From the NCBI RefSeq assembly GCF_043099285.1, contig NZ_CP170723.1, positions 3,782,001 through 3,846,000 of the forward strand: a stretch of 64,000 bases of DNA, written 5' to 3'. The DNA is from Oryzobacter telluris (GTDB lineage: Bacteria > Actinomycetota > Actinomycetes > Actinomycetales > Dermatophilaceae). The translations under genes were made by a program, and so were the position numbers. Positions within the stretch are counted from its first letter, which is position 1, and every line of letters starts with the position of its first letter. Positions 49,358 through 58,271 of the stretch are shown here, in pieces. The notes beneath the pieces are model-generated. The model saw nothing but the letters and a program-made list of their open reading frames with translations. It had not been told where the DNA came from and ran no database searches.

Positions 49358-51571
49358 ATGTCCGGTCAGACGCCGCGAGCCACGTGGGGACACCCGCGCA
49401 CCGCGGTCCTCAGCGCGACGAGCGCCCTCGTGGCCCTCGTCGGCGGCTGGACCTGGGCGGCGGCGACGCAGCCCGGCGGTTTCGACCCGGTGCACGAGTC
49501 GATCAGCGCCCTGGCCGCCTCCGGCACGCCGCACCGCTGGATCATGACGACCGGGCTGGTCCTCACCGGCCTCGCCCACCTCGTCACCGCATGGAGCCTC
49601 GGACGCGCCCGTACCCCGGGTCGGGCCCTGCTCGCGGCCGGCGGGGTGATGACGCTCGCCGTCGCCGCGTTCCCGCTCCCGTCGCGGACCGGCTCCTCGG
49701 GGATGCACACCCTCGTCGCCACGGTGTCCTTCGTGCTGCTGGGCCTCTGGCCGTGGTTCGCGGCGCGGGACGGCGGCGCGGCCGTGCTGTCGCGTCGGGT
49801 CGCACGGCCGGCGGCGGTCGTCCTCACCCTGGCGGTGGCCTCGCTCGGGCTGGGGCTCGACGGTTCGTCGTTCGGGCTCCACGAGCGGGTGGTCGCGTTC
49901 CTGACGGTGCTGTGGCCGCTGGTCACGGCGCTCGGCCTGTGGTGGTGGGCCGGGCACCGCATCGGGTCGCGGCGGCTGCGCCACGCCCTCGCCGCGGTCG
50001 GGCTCACCGCCGCGTGCGCCTTCGCCGGCGTCTCCGCCACGGCCGTCGCCCCGGTCACCGCCGAGACCCGCAACTACCAGGCGAGCGTCTCCCTCGACCC
50101 CAACCCGGGGCGCAGCGGAAAGCTCGTCGCCACCACCGCGTTCGGCGACATCGTCGTCGGCTTCTCCGGTCCGGCGCCGGGCATCCACGCGGTGCCGCAG
50201 GTCAAGGCCAGCATCACCGACGTCCTCTCCCGGCCGGGGGTGTCGCTCTCGACCCTGCGGCCCGGGCCCGAGGAGCTGAGCCAGGCGATCCGCGAGGCGG
50301 CGACGGCCGTCGTCGTGCGGTTCACCGCCGGCGCGCTGGGGGTCGTCGTCCTCGTCATCGGCGGATGGGCGCTGGCCACCCGCCGCCGCCCGCCGCGGGC
50401 CCTCGTCGTGGCCGGCGTCGTCGGCTGGGTGGTCTCGACCAGCGCGGTCGGCGGGTCGCTGGCGGCCACGTACCAGCCCGACCGGCAGGAGACCTTCACC
50501 TCGACCGGCGTGCTCGGCACGCTGCAGCGCAACCAAGGCATCCTGTCCGACGTCGAGACCCGCGCCACCCAGGTCGCGCCCTACCTGCGCAACCTCATCG
50601 CGCTCTCGACCGCGTTGCAGCAGAAGTACTCTGCCGCGCCGCTGGAGTCCGACACCTCGCTGCGCGTGCTGCTCGTCAGCGACATCCACGGGGGCAACCA
50701 GTACGCCCTGATGCGCACCATCATCGAGGAGGAGTCGATCGACCTCGTCATCGACACCGGCGACCTCGTCAACTTCGGCACCGTCCAGGAGGGCGAGGCG
50801 GCCGGCATCTTCTCCGGCATCGAGTCGGTGGGCATCCCCTACCTGTTCGCCCGCGGCAACCACGACGCGACGAGCACCACCGACACCGCCGTCCTCGACC
50901 GGATGTCGCGCATCCCCAACGTCGTGCTCCTCGAGGACGGCGCCGGCGACTACACGGAGGTCGTCGCCGGTGGGGTGCGGATCTCCGGCTTCAACGACCC
51001 GCGGTGGTTCGGCGACAGCGGGACCGGATCACCGGCCAAGCAGGCCCCGGCGCGCGAGGCCTACCTGCGGGCGTTCACCGGGCGACCGGTCGCCGACCTC
51101 GTCGTCAGCCACGAGCCGTGGGCGGTGCAGGGCGTGGAGGCGGGTGTGCTGGCGAACGGGCACATGCACTCGGTCGACCTCGAGGGCAACCGCGTCCAGG
51201 CCGGGACCTTCTCCGGCGGTGGGCCGTTCACCCACTTCCTCGCCGACGAGGGCGGGGAGGAGCTGGTGGGTCAGCCGTCGGCGTTCGACGTCCTCACGTT
51301 CGGCACCGACTGCCGGCTCGCGACCCTGACGCGCTACCGGTTCCGCGACGTGATCGAGGGGCGGCCGGCCTACGACGACGTCTCGCTCGTCAACGGGCGG
51401 CGGGTCGACGGCCGTGAGACCGACCCCGCGCGCACCTGCACCACCGACGGCGAGGTGACCACCGAGAGGGTGCCGGCCGTCGCCGCCGGTTCGACGCCGG
51501 CGCCGACCCCCACGTCGTCCGGCACCCCGTCGGTCGTGGCGACCCTGCCGACGCCCGCCGTCAGCCCTTGA
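49358..51571 (+). CDS. DUF998-metallophosphoesterase fusion
   Basis: A 737-residue protein with two parts. Residues about 1-215 are a six-helix DUF998-type membrane domain (GGFDPVHESISALAASG, then MTTGLVLTGLAHLVTAWSL). After a further membrane/outside region (215-430) comes a calcineurin-type phosphoesterase with VLLVSDIHGGNQYALM, VIDTGDLVNFG, LFARGNHDATS, LVVSHEP and LANGHMHSVD. The metal residues are complete. A Pro/Thr-rich tail ends the protein. The catalytic part probably faces outside. A GGAG site and a TAGGGT box stand just before ATG 49358. It is divergent from the dioxygenase operon and overlaps the convergent acyl-CoA synthetase by 11 nt. Confidence 0.88.
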   Translation: MSGQTPRATWGHPRTAVLSATSALVALVGGWTWAAATQPGGFDPVHESISALAASGTPHRWIMTTGLVLTGLAHLVTAWSLGRARTPGRALLAAGGVMTLAVAAFPLPSRTGSSGMHTLVATVSFVLLGLWPWFAARDGGAAVLSRRVARPAAVVLTLAVASLGLGLDGSSFGLHERVVAFLTVLWPLVTALGLWWWAGHRIGSRRLRHALAAVGLTAACAFAGVSATAVAPVTAETRNYQASVSLDPNPGRSGKLVATTAFGDIVVGFSGPAPGIHAVPQVKASITDVLSRPGVSLSTLRPGPEELSQAIREAATAVVVRFTAGALGVVVLVIGGWALATRRRPPRALVVAGVVGWVVSTSAVGGSLAATYQPDRQETFTSTGVLGTLQRNQGILSDVETRATQVAPYLRNLIALSTALQQKYSAAPLESDTSLRVLLVSDIHGGNQYALMRTIIEEESIDLVIDTGDLVNFGTVQEGEAAGIFSGIESVGIPYLFARGNHDATSTTDTAVLDRMSRIPNVVLLEDGAGDYTEVVAGGVRISGFNDPRWFGDSGTGSPAKQAPAREAYLRAFTGRPVADLVVSHEPWAVQGVEAGVLANGHMHSVDLEGNRVQAGTFSGGGPFTHFLADEGGEELVGQPSAFDVLTFGTDCRLATLTRYRFRDVIEGRPAYDDVSLVNGRRVDGRETDPARTCTTDGEVTTERVPAVAAGSTPAPTPTSSGTPSVVATLPTPAVSP

Positions 51572-53267
51572 GGTCGGGGAACATGTCGTCGCGCCACTCG
51601 GTGCCCTCGGGGGCGCCGTCTCCGGCGGCGAGCTCCTCCTCGCGGTGGCGCAGCTCGACGCGGCGGATCTTGCCCGAGATGGTCTTGGGCAGGTCGGCGA
51701 ACTCGAGCCGGCGCACGCGCTGCCACGGCTGCAGGTGCTCGCGGGCGTGCCTGAGGATGTCGCGCGCCGTGTCCTGCGTCGGCTCGTGGCCGGGGGCGAG
51801 GACGACGTAGGCCTTCGGGACCGCGAGCCGCACCGGGTCAGGGGCCGGGACGACGGCGGCCTCGGCGACGGCCGGGTGCTCGATGAGGACGGACTCGACC
51901 TCGAACGGGCTGATCTTGTAGTCGCTGGCCTTGAACACGTCGTCGGTGCGCCCGATGTAGGTGATCCAGCCGTCGGCGTCGCGGCTGGCGACGTCGCCGG
52001 TGTGGTACCACCCGCCGGCCATCGCCTCGTCGTTGCGCTCGGGGTCGCCCTGGTAGCCGGTCATCAGGGGCAGCGGGTGCTCGGAGAGGTCGAGGCAGAT
52101 CTCGCCCTCCCCCACGCCGTCGACGCGCTCGTTGCTCAGCGGGTCGACGAGGGCGACGGGCACACCCGGCAGGGGGCGGCCCATCGAGCCGGGCTTGACG
52201 GGCGAGCCGGGGGTGTTGCCGACGGCGAGCGTCATCTCGGTCTGGCCGTAACCGTCGCGCAGCTCGAGGTCCCACGCGCGGCGGACCTGCTCGATGACCT
52301 CGGGGTTGAGCGGCTCACCGGCGCCGACGACCTCGCGCAGGCTCCCCGGGCCACCGGACAGGTCGGCGTTGATGAGCATCCGCCACACGGTCGGCGGCGC
52401 GCAGAAGCTCGTGACCTCGTTCTCCCGCAACGTCTCCAGCAGCTTCTCGGCGTCGAACTTGGCGTACGACAGCACGAAGATCGTCGCCTCCGCGATCCAC
52501 GGCGCGAAGAAGCACGACCACGCGTGCTTGGCCCAGCCGGGGCTGGAGATGTTGAGGTGCACGTCGCCGGGTCGCAGGCCGAGCCAGTACGCCGTGGTGA
52601 GGTGGCCGACCGGGTAGGAGACCTGGGTGTGCTCGACGAGCTTGGGCTTCGAGGTCGTGCCGGAGGTGAAGTACAGGAGCAGCGGGTCGTCAGGGGCGGT
52701 GCCCGGGTGGGCCGTCGGCGGCACGTCGACCTGGTAGGCCTCACGCAGGTCGCGCCACCCCTCGGCGGCCGCGGTGCTGAACCGGCCGTAGTCGCCGGGC
52801 ACGTCCTCGAACTTGCTCGCCTGGTCGGGGGTGGTGACGACGAAGCGGGCCCCGCCGCGCTCGACCCGGTCGGTGAGGTCGGCGGCCCCCGCGGCGGTCG
52901 TCGTCGGCATGATGACGGCCCCGAGCTTGATGACCGCGAGCATGCAGTCCCACAGCTCGAGCTGGTTGCCGAGCATCAGCATCACCGGATCGCCCTTGCG
53001 CACACCCTCGTTCGCCATCCAGGCGGCGACCCTGTCCGAGCGCGCGGCCATCGCGTCGAAGCTGATCTCGCAGCTCGAACCGTCCTCCTCCATCACCACC
53101 AGGGCCAGGGCTTCGTTGTCGCGGGCGATGGCGTCGAACCAGTCGACGCCCCAGTTGAAGGTCTCCCCGACGTCGGGCCAGGCGAACTGCTCGACCGCCG
53201 CCTCGTGGTCCCCCCGCAGGGCCACCATCAGGTCCCGTGCCTCCCGGTACCGCTCCGTCGCGCTCAT
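51561..53267 (-). CDS. AMP-forming acyl-CoA synthetase (medium-chain type)
   Basis: A 568-residue ANL-family enzyme. The phosphate-binding loop is LYFTSGTTSKPKLVEHT, followed by LELRDGYGQTEMTLAVGN, YHTGDVASRDADGWITYIGRTDDVFKASDYKISPFEVE (hinge) and the catalytic Lys in LPKTISGKIRR. It forms an acyl-AMP and then the CoA thioester, most likely of medium-chain or branched acids. ATG 53267 has GGGAGG upstream. It could recycle chain-shortened fatty acids from the dioxygenase, but it is transcribed separately. Confidence 0.93.
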   Translation of the reverse strand: MSATERYREARDLMVALRGDHEAAVEQFAWPDVGETFNWGVDWFDAIARDNEALALVVMEEDGSSCEISFDAMAARSDRVAAWMANEGVRKGDPVMLMLGNQLELWDCMLAVIKLGAVIMPTTTAAGAADLTDRVERGGARFVVTTPDQASKFEDVPGDYGRFSTAAAEGWRDLREAYQVDVPPTAHPGTAPDDPLLLYFTSGTTSKPKLVEHTQVSYPVGHLTTAYWLGLRPGDVHLNISSPGWAKHAWSCFFAPWIAEATIFVLSYAKFDAEKLLETLRENEVTSFCAPPTVWRMLINADLSGGPGSLREVVGAGEPLNPEVIEQVRRAWDLELRDGYGQTEMTLAVGNTPGSPVKPGSMGRPLPGVPVALVDPLSNERVDGVGEGEICLDLSEHPLPLMTGYQGDPERNDEAMAGGWYHTGDVASRDADGWITYIGRTDDVFKASDYKISPFEVESVLIEHPAVAEAAVVPAPDPVRLAVPKAYVVLAPGHEPTQDTARDILRHAREHLQPWQRVRRLEFADLPKTISGKIRRVELRHREEELAAGDGAPEGTEWRDDMFPDLKG

Positions 53268-53374
53268 GCCTCCCACTCTGGCACTGCGAGTCCTCGCAAT
53301 CGATCTTGTCGCCCTTCCCACGGCAGCCCTAGCGTGCGAACGGTGCCACGGGGCGCCACGGAAGGGGAGCACCA

Positions 53375-54073
53375 ATGAAGGCCTTCACTCGAGTCGCCGC
53401 CGTGGCCAGCGCCCTGCTGCTCGCCGCCATGCTGCCCGCCCAGGCGTCCGCGACCGTCAACAACTCGTCCATCAAGGCGGCGTGGTGCTGGGACAACCCG
53501 TCGTGGTTGAACTGGAAGGGCAAGGGCACCTCGATCGACAACCCGTTCCTCGGGTACGCCTCCTACGGCACGACGAGGTTCTGCGCGACGAAGTACAAGG
53601 TGAACGACATCGACTCCACTGCCGACTACTGGGCGGTCCAGATCGCCATCACGTCCACGCAGAAGGGGTCGGACCTGTACTCCGGAGGCCCGTCGACCCT
53701 GACGGTCGCGTCCAACAAGTCGACGCTCAGCTCGTACTACTACGTCACCGGCGACAAGACGACGACCTCGTGCAAGACGGTCGACGTCTCCGTCAGCTGG
53801 TACGTCGGCATCAGCGCGCCCTTCAAGATCTGCGGTTCGACCACCCTGGTCGACCGGACGTCGTACACCTCGACGAGTGGCGCGTGGACCGTGACCGACA
53901 CCGGCAAGGTCAAGCAGTGGACCGCGACCTTCAGCCAGAAGGTGGCCCAGGGGGCGGTGCCGACCTACTCCGGCAGGTACACATGGCCCTACTACGGCTG
54001 GCACTACCCGGACTCGACGCACTCGGGCTTCTGGTACACGTGGAGCTACGGCGCCTCCACCTGGACCGTCTGA
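53375..54073 (+). CDS. Secreted protein of unknown function
   Basis: A 232-residue protein with a clear signal peptide (KAFTRVAAVASALLLAAML, cleavage near QASA). The mature part has four Cys (in AAWCWDN, RFCATKY, TSCKTV and KICGST), enough for two disulfides, and is very rich in Ser, Thr, Trp and Tyr, as in beta-sandwich or surface-binding proteins. GGGGAG stands 6 nt before the ATG. A very strong hairpin ends the gene. I do not recognise a family. Confidence 0.82.
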   Translation: MKAFTRVAAVASALLLAAMLPAQASATVNNSSIKAAWCWDNPSWLNWKGKGTSIDNPFLGYASYGTTRFCATKYKVNDIDSTADYWAVQIAITSTQKGSDLYSGGPSTLTVASNKSTLSSYYYVTGDKTTTSCKTVDVSVSWYVGISAPFKICGSTTLVDRTSYTSTSGAWTVTDTGKVKQWTATFSQKVAQGAVPTYSGRYTWPYYGWHYPDSTHSGFWYTWSYGASTWTV

Positions 54074-54085
54074 CACTCGCACTGG

Positions 54086-54134
54086 TTGCGCCGGGTGAAC
54101 GCGAAAGGGCCTCCCCCGCGTTCACCCAGCGCAA
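54086..54134 (+). terminator. Strong hairpin after the secreted-protein gene
   Basis: TTGCGCCGGGTGAACGCG (54086-54103) pairs with 54117-54134 at 17 of 18 positions around a 13-nt loop. It begins 13 nt after the stop. It lies before the -10 box of the next gene, so it probably insulates the two. Confidence 0.75.
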
Positions 54135-54160
54135 TGAGTCGGGCGTTCTCGGGCCGGGGC

Positions 54161-54166
54161 TAGCCT
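54161..54166 (+). promoter_or_regulatory. -10 box of a probable leaderless promoter
   Basis: TAGCCT ends 7 nt before ATG 54173; no ribosome site is visible. Confidence 0.5.
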
Positions 54167-54172
54167 CGGACC

Positions 54173-54568
54173 ATGACCGGGGACGAGCGGAACCCGCAGG
54201 TGGACGCCTACATCGCCACGCTTCCTCCGTGGCAGCAGCAGGTGGCCGAGACCGTGCGCAGGGTCGTCCACGAGGCCGACCCGGAGGTCGAGGAGGTCAT
54301 CAAGCGCCGGGTGCAGCCGTACTTCGTGCTCGAGGGCAACATCTGCGCCCTGCTCGGCGCCAAGCAGCACCTCAACGTGTTCGTCTACGACCCGATCGCT
54401 CCCGACCCGCACGGCCTGGTCAACCAGGGGCAGGGCAACGCCACGGCCCGCGGCATCCAGGTGCGCGAGGGCGGGGTCCTCGACGAGGACGCCCTGCGCG
54501 ACCTCTTCCGTGCCGTCATCGCCAACAACCGAGCCGGCGGCTGGCGAAAGGTCCGCGACGGGGGCTGA
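54173..54568 (+). CDS. DUF1801 protein
   Basis: A 131-residue protein of the DUF1801/YdhG-like fold: YIATLPPWQQQVAETVRRVV, EVEEVIKRRVQPYFVLEGNICALLGAKQHLNVFVY, and GQGNATARGIQVRE near the end. The fold is related to phage/iron-sulfur frataxin-like domains; function unknown. It is read from a leaderless promoter and is convergent with the next gene, with 3 nt between stops. Confidence 0.88.
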   Translation: MTGDERNPQVDAYIATLPPWQQQVAETVRRVVHEADPEVEEVIKRRVQPYFVLEGNICALLGAKQHLNVFVYDPIAPDPHGLVNQGQGNATARGIQVREGGVLDEDALRDLFRAVIANNRAGGWRKVRDGG

Positions 54569-54571
54569 GCG

Positions 54572-55471
54572 TCAGGCGGGGCGGAGCTCGGTGCGGTAGG
54601 CGGTGTGTGCCTTCGGCTTGTCGCCGCACGACAGGGGCGCGTCGGGCAGGGCCTCGGCGACGACCTCGACCACGGTGCGCGCCGGCATCGACCGGCGGCC
54701 GAGCACCTCGACCGTGGTGTGCGACCCGTCGTCGGAGGCGTCGACGAGCCCGGGGGTGAGGTCGTCGAGCGACCCGGGACCGTGGGCGCCGAGCACCGCG
54801 ATGAGCGCGGCCTGTACCGGCTCGACCCAGCGGGTGACGCCGCGCAGGTACTGGGTGTCGACGACGTCCTCGCGCAGAGCCGCCACGGCGGCGACGGCCG
54901 TGTCGGGGTCGAGCCGCCCGAGGCAGGCGCCGTCGGGCAGCGAGAGCAGGGTCCCGGCGAAGCGATGCCCGCCGAGGTGCGTGCACTCCCAGACCTCGTC
55001 CGGCCGCGCCTTGGCCAGGGTCGCCACGATGGGGCGGCCGCGCACGGCGCAGCAGGCGTCACGCATCGCGTGGGTGCACACGAGGACCATCGGCTCGGCG
55101 TCCTCGTCGCTCGCGCTCAGCTGGGGGCCGAGGGCGTGGGCGGCCGCCACGAGGTCGTCGGACGTGCGCCAGATGCCCCGGAGCCCGGTGCGGCGGACGG
55201 TGTCGACGGCGTACCAGCTGCGCACGTCGTCATCGGAGTCGCGCCTGCCCGGTCGGCGCATGAGCAGGACCTTGGCGCCGAACGAGGCCGCGGTCTCCTC
55301 GATCTCGACGCCGACCGGACCGGCCAGCGGCGGGGTCTGCAGCGGCTTCTTCGACCAGGGGCCCTGGTGCTCGATGAGCAGCCAGCGCGACGCGACCGGC
55401 GCGGATCCCGCCTGCGGGTCGGCACGGTGCCGGGACGCGGCGGAGCAGCGCGAGAGATCGGTCAGGGCCAC
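54572..55471 (-). CDS. Sucrase/ferredoxin-like (thioredoxin-fold Fe-S) protein
   Basis: A 299-residue protein of the Suc_Fer-like family. The signature includes CSAASRHRADPQAGSA near the N-terminus, VCTHAMRDACCAVRGRPI (Cys cluster) and the HLGGHRFAGTLLSLPDG motif with two His, which in this family bind a [2Fe-2S] cluster with Cys. The name is historic; it has no sucrase activity. Probably a redox protein in the cytoplasm. GTG 55471 is preceded by a leaderless -10 box. Confidence 0.9.
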   Translation of the reverse strand: MALTDLSRCSAASRHRADPQAGSAPVASRWLLIEHQGPWSKKPLQTPPLAGPVGVEIEETAASFGAKVLLMRRPGRRDSDDDVRSWYAVDTVRRTGLRGIWRTSDDLVAAAHALGPQLSASDEDAEPMVLVCTHAMRDACCAVRGRPIVATLAKARPDEVWECTHLGGHRFAGTLLSLPDGACLGRLDPDTAVAAVAALREDVVDTQYLRGVTRWVEPVQAALIAVLGAHGPGSLDDLTPGLVDASDDGSHTTVEVLGRRSMPARTVVEVVAEALPDAPLSCGDKPKAHTAYRTELRPA

Positions 55472-55477
55472 GCCGAG

Positions 55478-55483
55478 ACTCTA
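55478..55483 (-). promoter_or_regulatory. -10 box of a probable leaderless promoter (GTG start)
   Basis: TAGAGT on the minus strand ends 7 nt before GTG 55471. Confidence 0.5.
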
Positions 55484-55622
55484 TGCGAGCCGGGCCCCGC
55501 CACCGCCCGGAGGTCCGCACCCCCGGGCCCGCCCCACGGCGGCCACGCCGGCGCTCGACGGGCAGGATCGCCACCCCGGCGCTAGCGTCGGGCCATCCAC
55601 ACACCGTCGTGAAGGAGAACCG

Positions 55623-56675
55623 ATGGCCCACCGTCGTGCCCTCGCCGCTGCCGCGCTCGCCGCGGTGACCGCCCTCGTCGTCTCCGCCGTCCCGGCCCAG
55701 GCCGCGGCCCCCACGTACGTCGCCCTGGGCGACAGCTACTCCTCCGGGGTCGGCACCCGCAGCTACATCGTCGACGGCTCGACGTGCCTGCGCTCGGTGT
55801 ACGCGTTCCCCTCGCTCATCGCGTCGGCCCGTGGCTACGCCCTGAACTTCCGGGCCTGCTCGGGCGCGAAGGTCCCCGACGTCACGAACACCCAGCTCTC
55901 GGCCCTCACGGCGTCGACGAACTACGTGACCATCTCCATCGGCGGCAACGACGCCGGCTTCGTCGACGTCCTCACCACCTGCGCGCAGCCCTCGTGGCTG
56001 AGCAACTGCAACGGCGCCATCGACAAGGCCGAGAGCTACATCCGCACCACCCTGCCCGGCACGCTGAGCGCCCTGTACGCCCAGATCAGGGCGCGCTCCC
56101 CGCAGGCCAAGGTCACCGTGGTCGGCTACCCGCGCATCTTCAACGGCACCGACTGCAATCTGCTCACCTGGTTCTCCGGGAGCGAGATGTCGCGGCTCAA
56201 CGCGACCGCCGACCTCATCAACTCGGTGACCAGCGGGCGCGCCTCGGCCGCCGGGTTCTCGTTCGCCAACCCGACCTCGCGCTTCGTCGGGCACGCGGTG
56301 TGCGACAACCCCGAGTACCTCAACGGCCTGTCGAACCCGATCGTCGAGTCCTTCCACCCCAACAAGCTCGGCCACTCCAGCGGCTACACCCCCGTGGTCA
56401 GCCCGCTCGTCACCGGCGCCACCGTCACCGCCAGCCCGGCCCTGATGACGAAGGCCGCCGGCTCCTCCGCCCGCCTCGCCGACCAGCAGCGTGCCTACGC
56501 ACCCGTCGACCGATCCATCCGGCCGGAGGTGTTCGTCGCCCCCGACCTCACGACGCCCGAGGCGAAGGCCGCGGCGGCACGGGCCGGGGTCGACCTGTCG
56601 AGCCGGGCGAGCATCGACGCCGCCGACCGCCGGTACGCCGCCGCCCAGGCGAGGGAGTTCCTCGCCCGCCGATGA
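55623..56675 (+). CDS. Secreted SGNH/GDSL lipase-esterase
   Basis: A 350-residue secreted esterase. A signal peptide ends AVPAQAAAP. Block I is YVALGDSYSSGVG with the Ser nucleophile, the oxyanion Asn is in SIGGNDAGF, and the His is in SFHPNKLGHSSGY. Three Cys pairs are placed as in the Streptomyces-type lipases (TCLRS..FRACSG, TTCAQ..SNCNG, TDCNL..VCDN). A C-terminal extension of about 80 residues is helical and Ala-rich. GGAG precedes the ATG. Strong terminator downstream. Confidence 0.92.
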   Translation: MAHRRALAAAALAAVTALVVSAVPAQAAAPTYVALGDSYSSGVGTRSYIVDGSTCLRSVYAFPSLIASARGYALNFRACSGAKVPDVTNTQLSALTASTNYVTISIGGNDAGFVDVLTTCAQPSWLSNCNGAIDKAESYIRTTLPGTLSALYAQIRARSPQAKVTVVGYPRIFNGTDCNLLTWFSGSEMSRLNATADLINSVTSGRASAAGFSFANPTSRFVGHAVCDNPEYLNGLSNPIVESFHPNKLGHSSGYTPVVSPLVTGATVTASPALMTKAAGSSARLADQQRAYAPVDRSIRPEVFVAPDLTTPEAKAAAARAGVDLSSRASIDAADRRYAAAQAREFLARR

Positions 56676-56722
56676 TGTCGGAGGGCGCACCGGCCCTGAG
56701 TCCGCCCCGCGGTCCGACCACG

Positions 56723-56762
56723 ACGGCCCGGACCCGGTCCTGAGAGGATCGGGCCGGGCCGT
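56723..56762 (+). terminator. Strong hairpin after the lipase gene
   Basis: ACGGCCCGGACCCGGTCCT pairs with 56745-56762 around a 3-nt loop, with one bulged A and one G/T mismatch. It begins 48 nt after the stop and ends 41 nt before the xylulokinase gene. Confidence 0.75.
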
Positions 56763-56802
56763 CGTCGCACCGGGGCACGAGGCCGCACGCCGAGGAGGCC
56801 GC

Positions 56803-58221
56803 ATGTCCGACCGAGTGCTCGTCGCCGGGGTCGACACCTCGACCCAGTCGTGCAAGGTCGTCGTCCGCGACGCGGAGACCGGCGAGGTCGTCCGCAGCGG
56901 TCGCGCCTCGCACCCCGACGGCACCGAGGTCGACCCCCGCCACTGGTGGTCGGCGTGGGTGGAGGCGACGTCCGGCGGGCTGCTCGACGGCGTGGCCGCG
57001 GTGTCGGTCGGCGGCCAGCAGCACGGCATGGTCCTGCTCGACGAGCACGACGAGGTGGTCCGCCCGGCCCTGCTCTGGAACGACACCCGCTCGGCTCAGG
57101 CCGCCACCGACCTCGTCGACGAGCTCGGCGCCCAGGGCTGGGCCGACGCCACCGGCGTGGTCCCGGTCGCCGCCACGACGGTCAGCAAGCTGCGCTGGGT
57201 GGCCACGAACGAGCCCGAGAGCCTGGCGCGCGCCATCCGCTGCGTCCTCCCCCACGACTGGCTGACCGGCTCCCTCCTCGGCAGCGAGCGCTCCGGCTGG
57301 ACCACCGACGGCGGCGACGCCTCGGGCACCGGGTACTGGTCGGCCGGGAGCCGCTCCTACCGCGAGGACCTCCTCCACCTGGCCGTCGGCTCGGTGGGCG
57401 CCCACCTCGACGTACCACGCGTCGCCGCGCCCGCCGAGGTGGTCGGCCGGACGACCACGGGGATGGCCGTGGCGGCGGGTACCGGCGACAACATGGGCGC
57501 CGCGATGGGCCTCGGGCTCTCGCTCGGTGACGTCGTCGTGTCGCTCGGGACGAGTGGGACGGCCTTCGCGCGCCACGACCGGGCCAGCGCCGACCCCTCC
57601 GGCGCGGTCCAGTCGTTCGCCGACGCCGAGGGCGGCTTCCTCCCCCTGGTCTGCACGCTCAACGCGGCCCGCGTCCTCACGGCCGGGGCGGCGATGCTCG
57701 GCACCGACCTCGCCGGCCTCGACCGGCTGGCCCTGGCGGCCGAGCCCGGCGCCGGGGGCCTCACCCTGCTCCCCTACCTCGACGGCGAACGCACGCCCAA
57801 CCTCCCCACCGCCACCGGGTCGCTGCACGGCCTCACCCGCGGCAACGCGACGCCCGAGAACCTCGCCCGGGCGGTGGTCGAGGGGATGCTGCTCGGGCTC
57901 GCCGATGCCGTCGAGCGGGTGAGGGAGGCCGGCTGCCGGCTCGACCGCGTCCTCCTCGTCGGCGGGGCCTCGGCCTCCCAGGCGGTGCAGGAGATCGCCC
58001 CCGACCTGTTCGGGGTGCCGGTCGCGGTGCCCGCACCGGGCGAGTACGTGGCCGCCGGGGCCGCGCGCCAGGCGGCGTGGGCCCTGTCCGGAGCGGCCGA
58101 GGCGCCGGTGTGGGACGTCGACGTCGACGTCACGGTCGAGCCCGGGGACACCGCCCGCGGTACCGAGGTGCGCGAGCGCTACGCGGCGCTCGTGTCGGCG
58201 ACCCACCCGTCGGCCCGCTGA
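56803..58221 (+). CDS. xylB: Xylulokinase (FGGY family)
   Basis: A 472-residue sugar kinase. The N-terminal phosphate motif is VAGVDTSTQSCKVVV, the xylulokinase marker GGQQHGMVLLD, PALLWNDTRSAQAA, and the late FGGY parts LLPYLDGERTPNLP and LLVGGASASQAVQEIAPDLFGVPV. It phosphorylates D-xylulose in the pentose route. GAGGAGG stands 6 nt before the ATG. No isomerase or transporter is adjacent; it is a single gene, so a different keto-sugar cannot be excluded. Confidence 0.93.
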   Translation: MSDRVLVAGVDTSTQSCKVVVRDAETGEVVRSGRASHPDGTEVDPRHWWSAWVEATSGGLLDGVAAVSVGGQQHGMVLLDEHDEVVRPALLWNDTRSAQAATDLVDELGAQGWADATGVVPVAATTVSKLRWVATNEPESLARAIRCVLPHDWLTGSLLGSERSGWTTDGGDASGTGYWSAGSRSYREDLLHLAVGSVGAHLDVPRVAAPAEVVGRTTTGMAVAAGTGDNMGAAMGLGLSLGDVVVSLGTSGTAFARHDRASADPSGAVQSFADAEGGFLPLVCTLNAARVLTAGAAMLGTDLAGLDRLALAAEPGAGGLTLLPYLDGERTPNLPTATGSLHGLTRGNATPENLARAVVEGMLLGLADAVERVREAGCRLDRVLLVGGASASQAVQEIAPDLFGVPVAVPAPGEYVAAGAARQAAWALSGAAEAPVWDVDVDVTVEPGDTARGTEVRERYAALVSATHPSAR

Positions 58222-58259
58222 TGGCGCCCGCGGCCGGTCGTGGTCGCGGCCACGGAGCC

Positions 58260-58265
58260 TAGGGT
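58260..58265 (+). promoter_or_regulatory. -10 box of a probable leaderless promoter
   Basis: TAGGGT ends 7 nt before ATG 58272, with no ribosome site. Confidence 0.5.
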
Positions 58266-58271
58266 GGGCCG

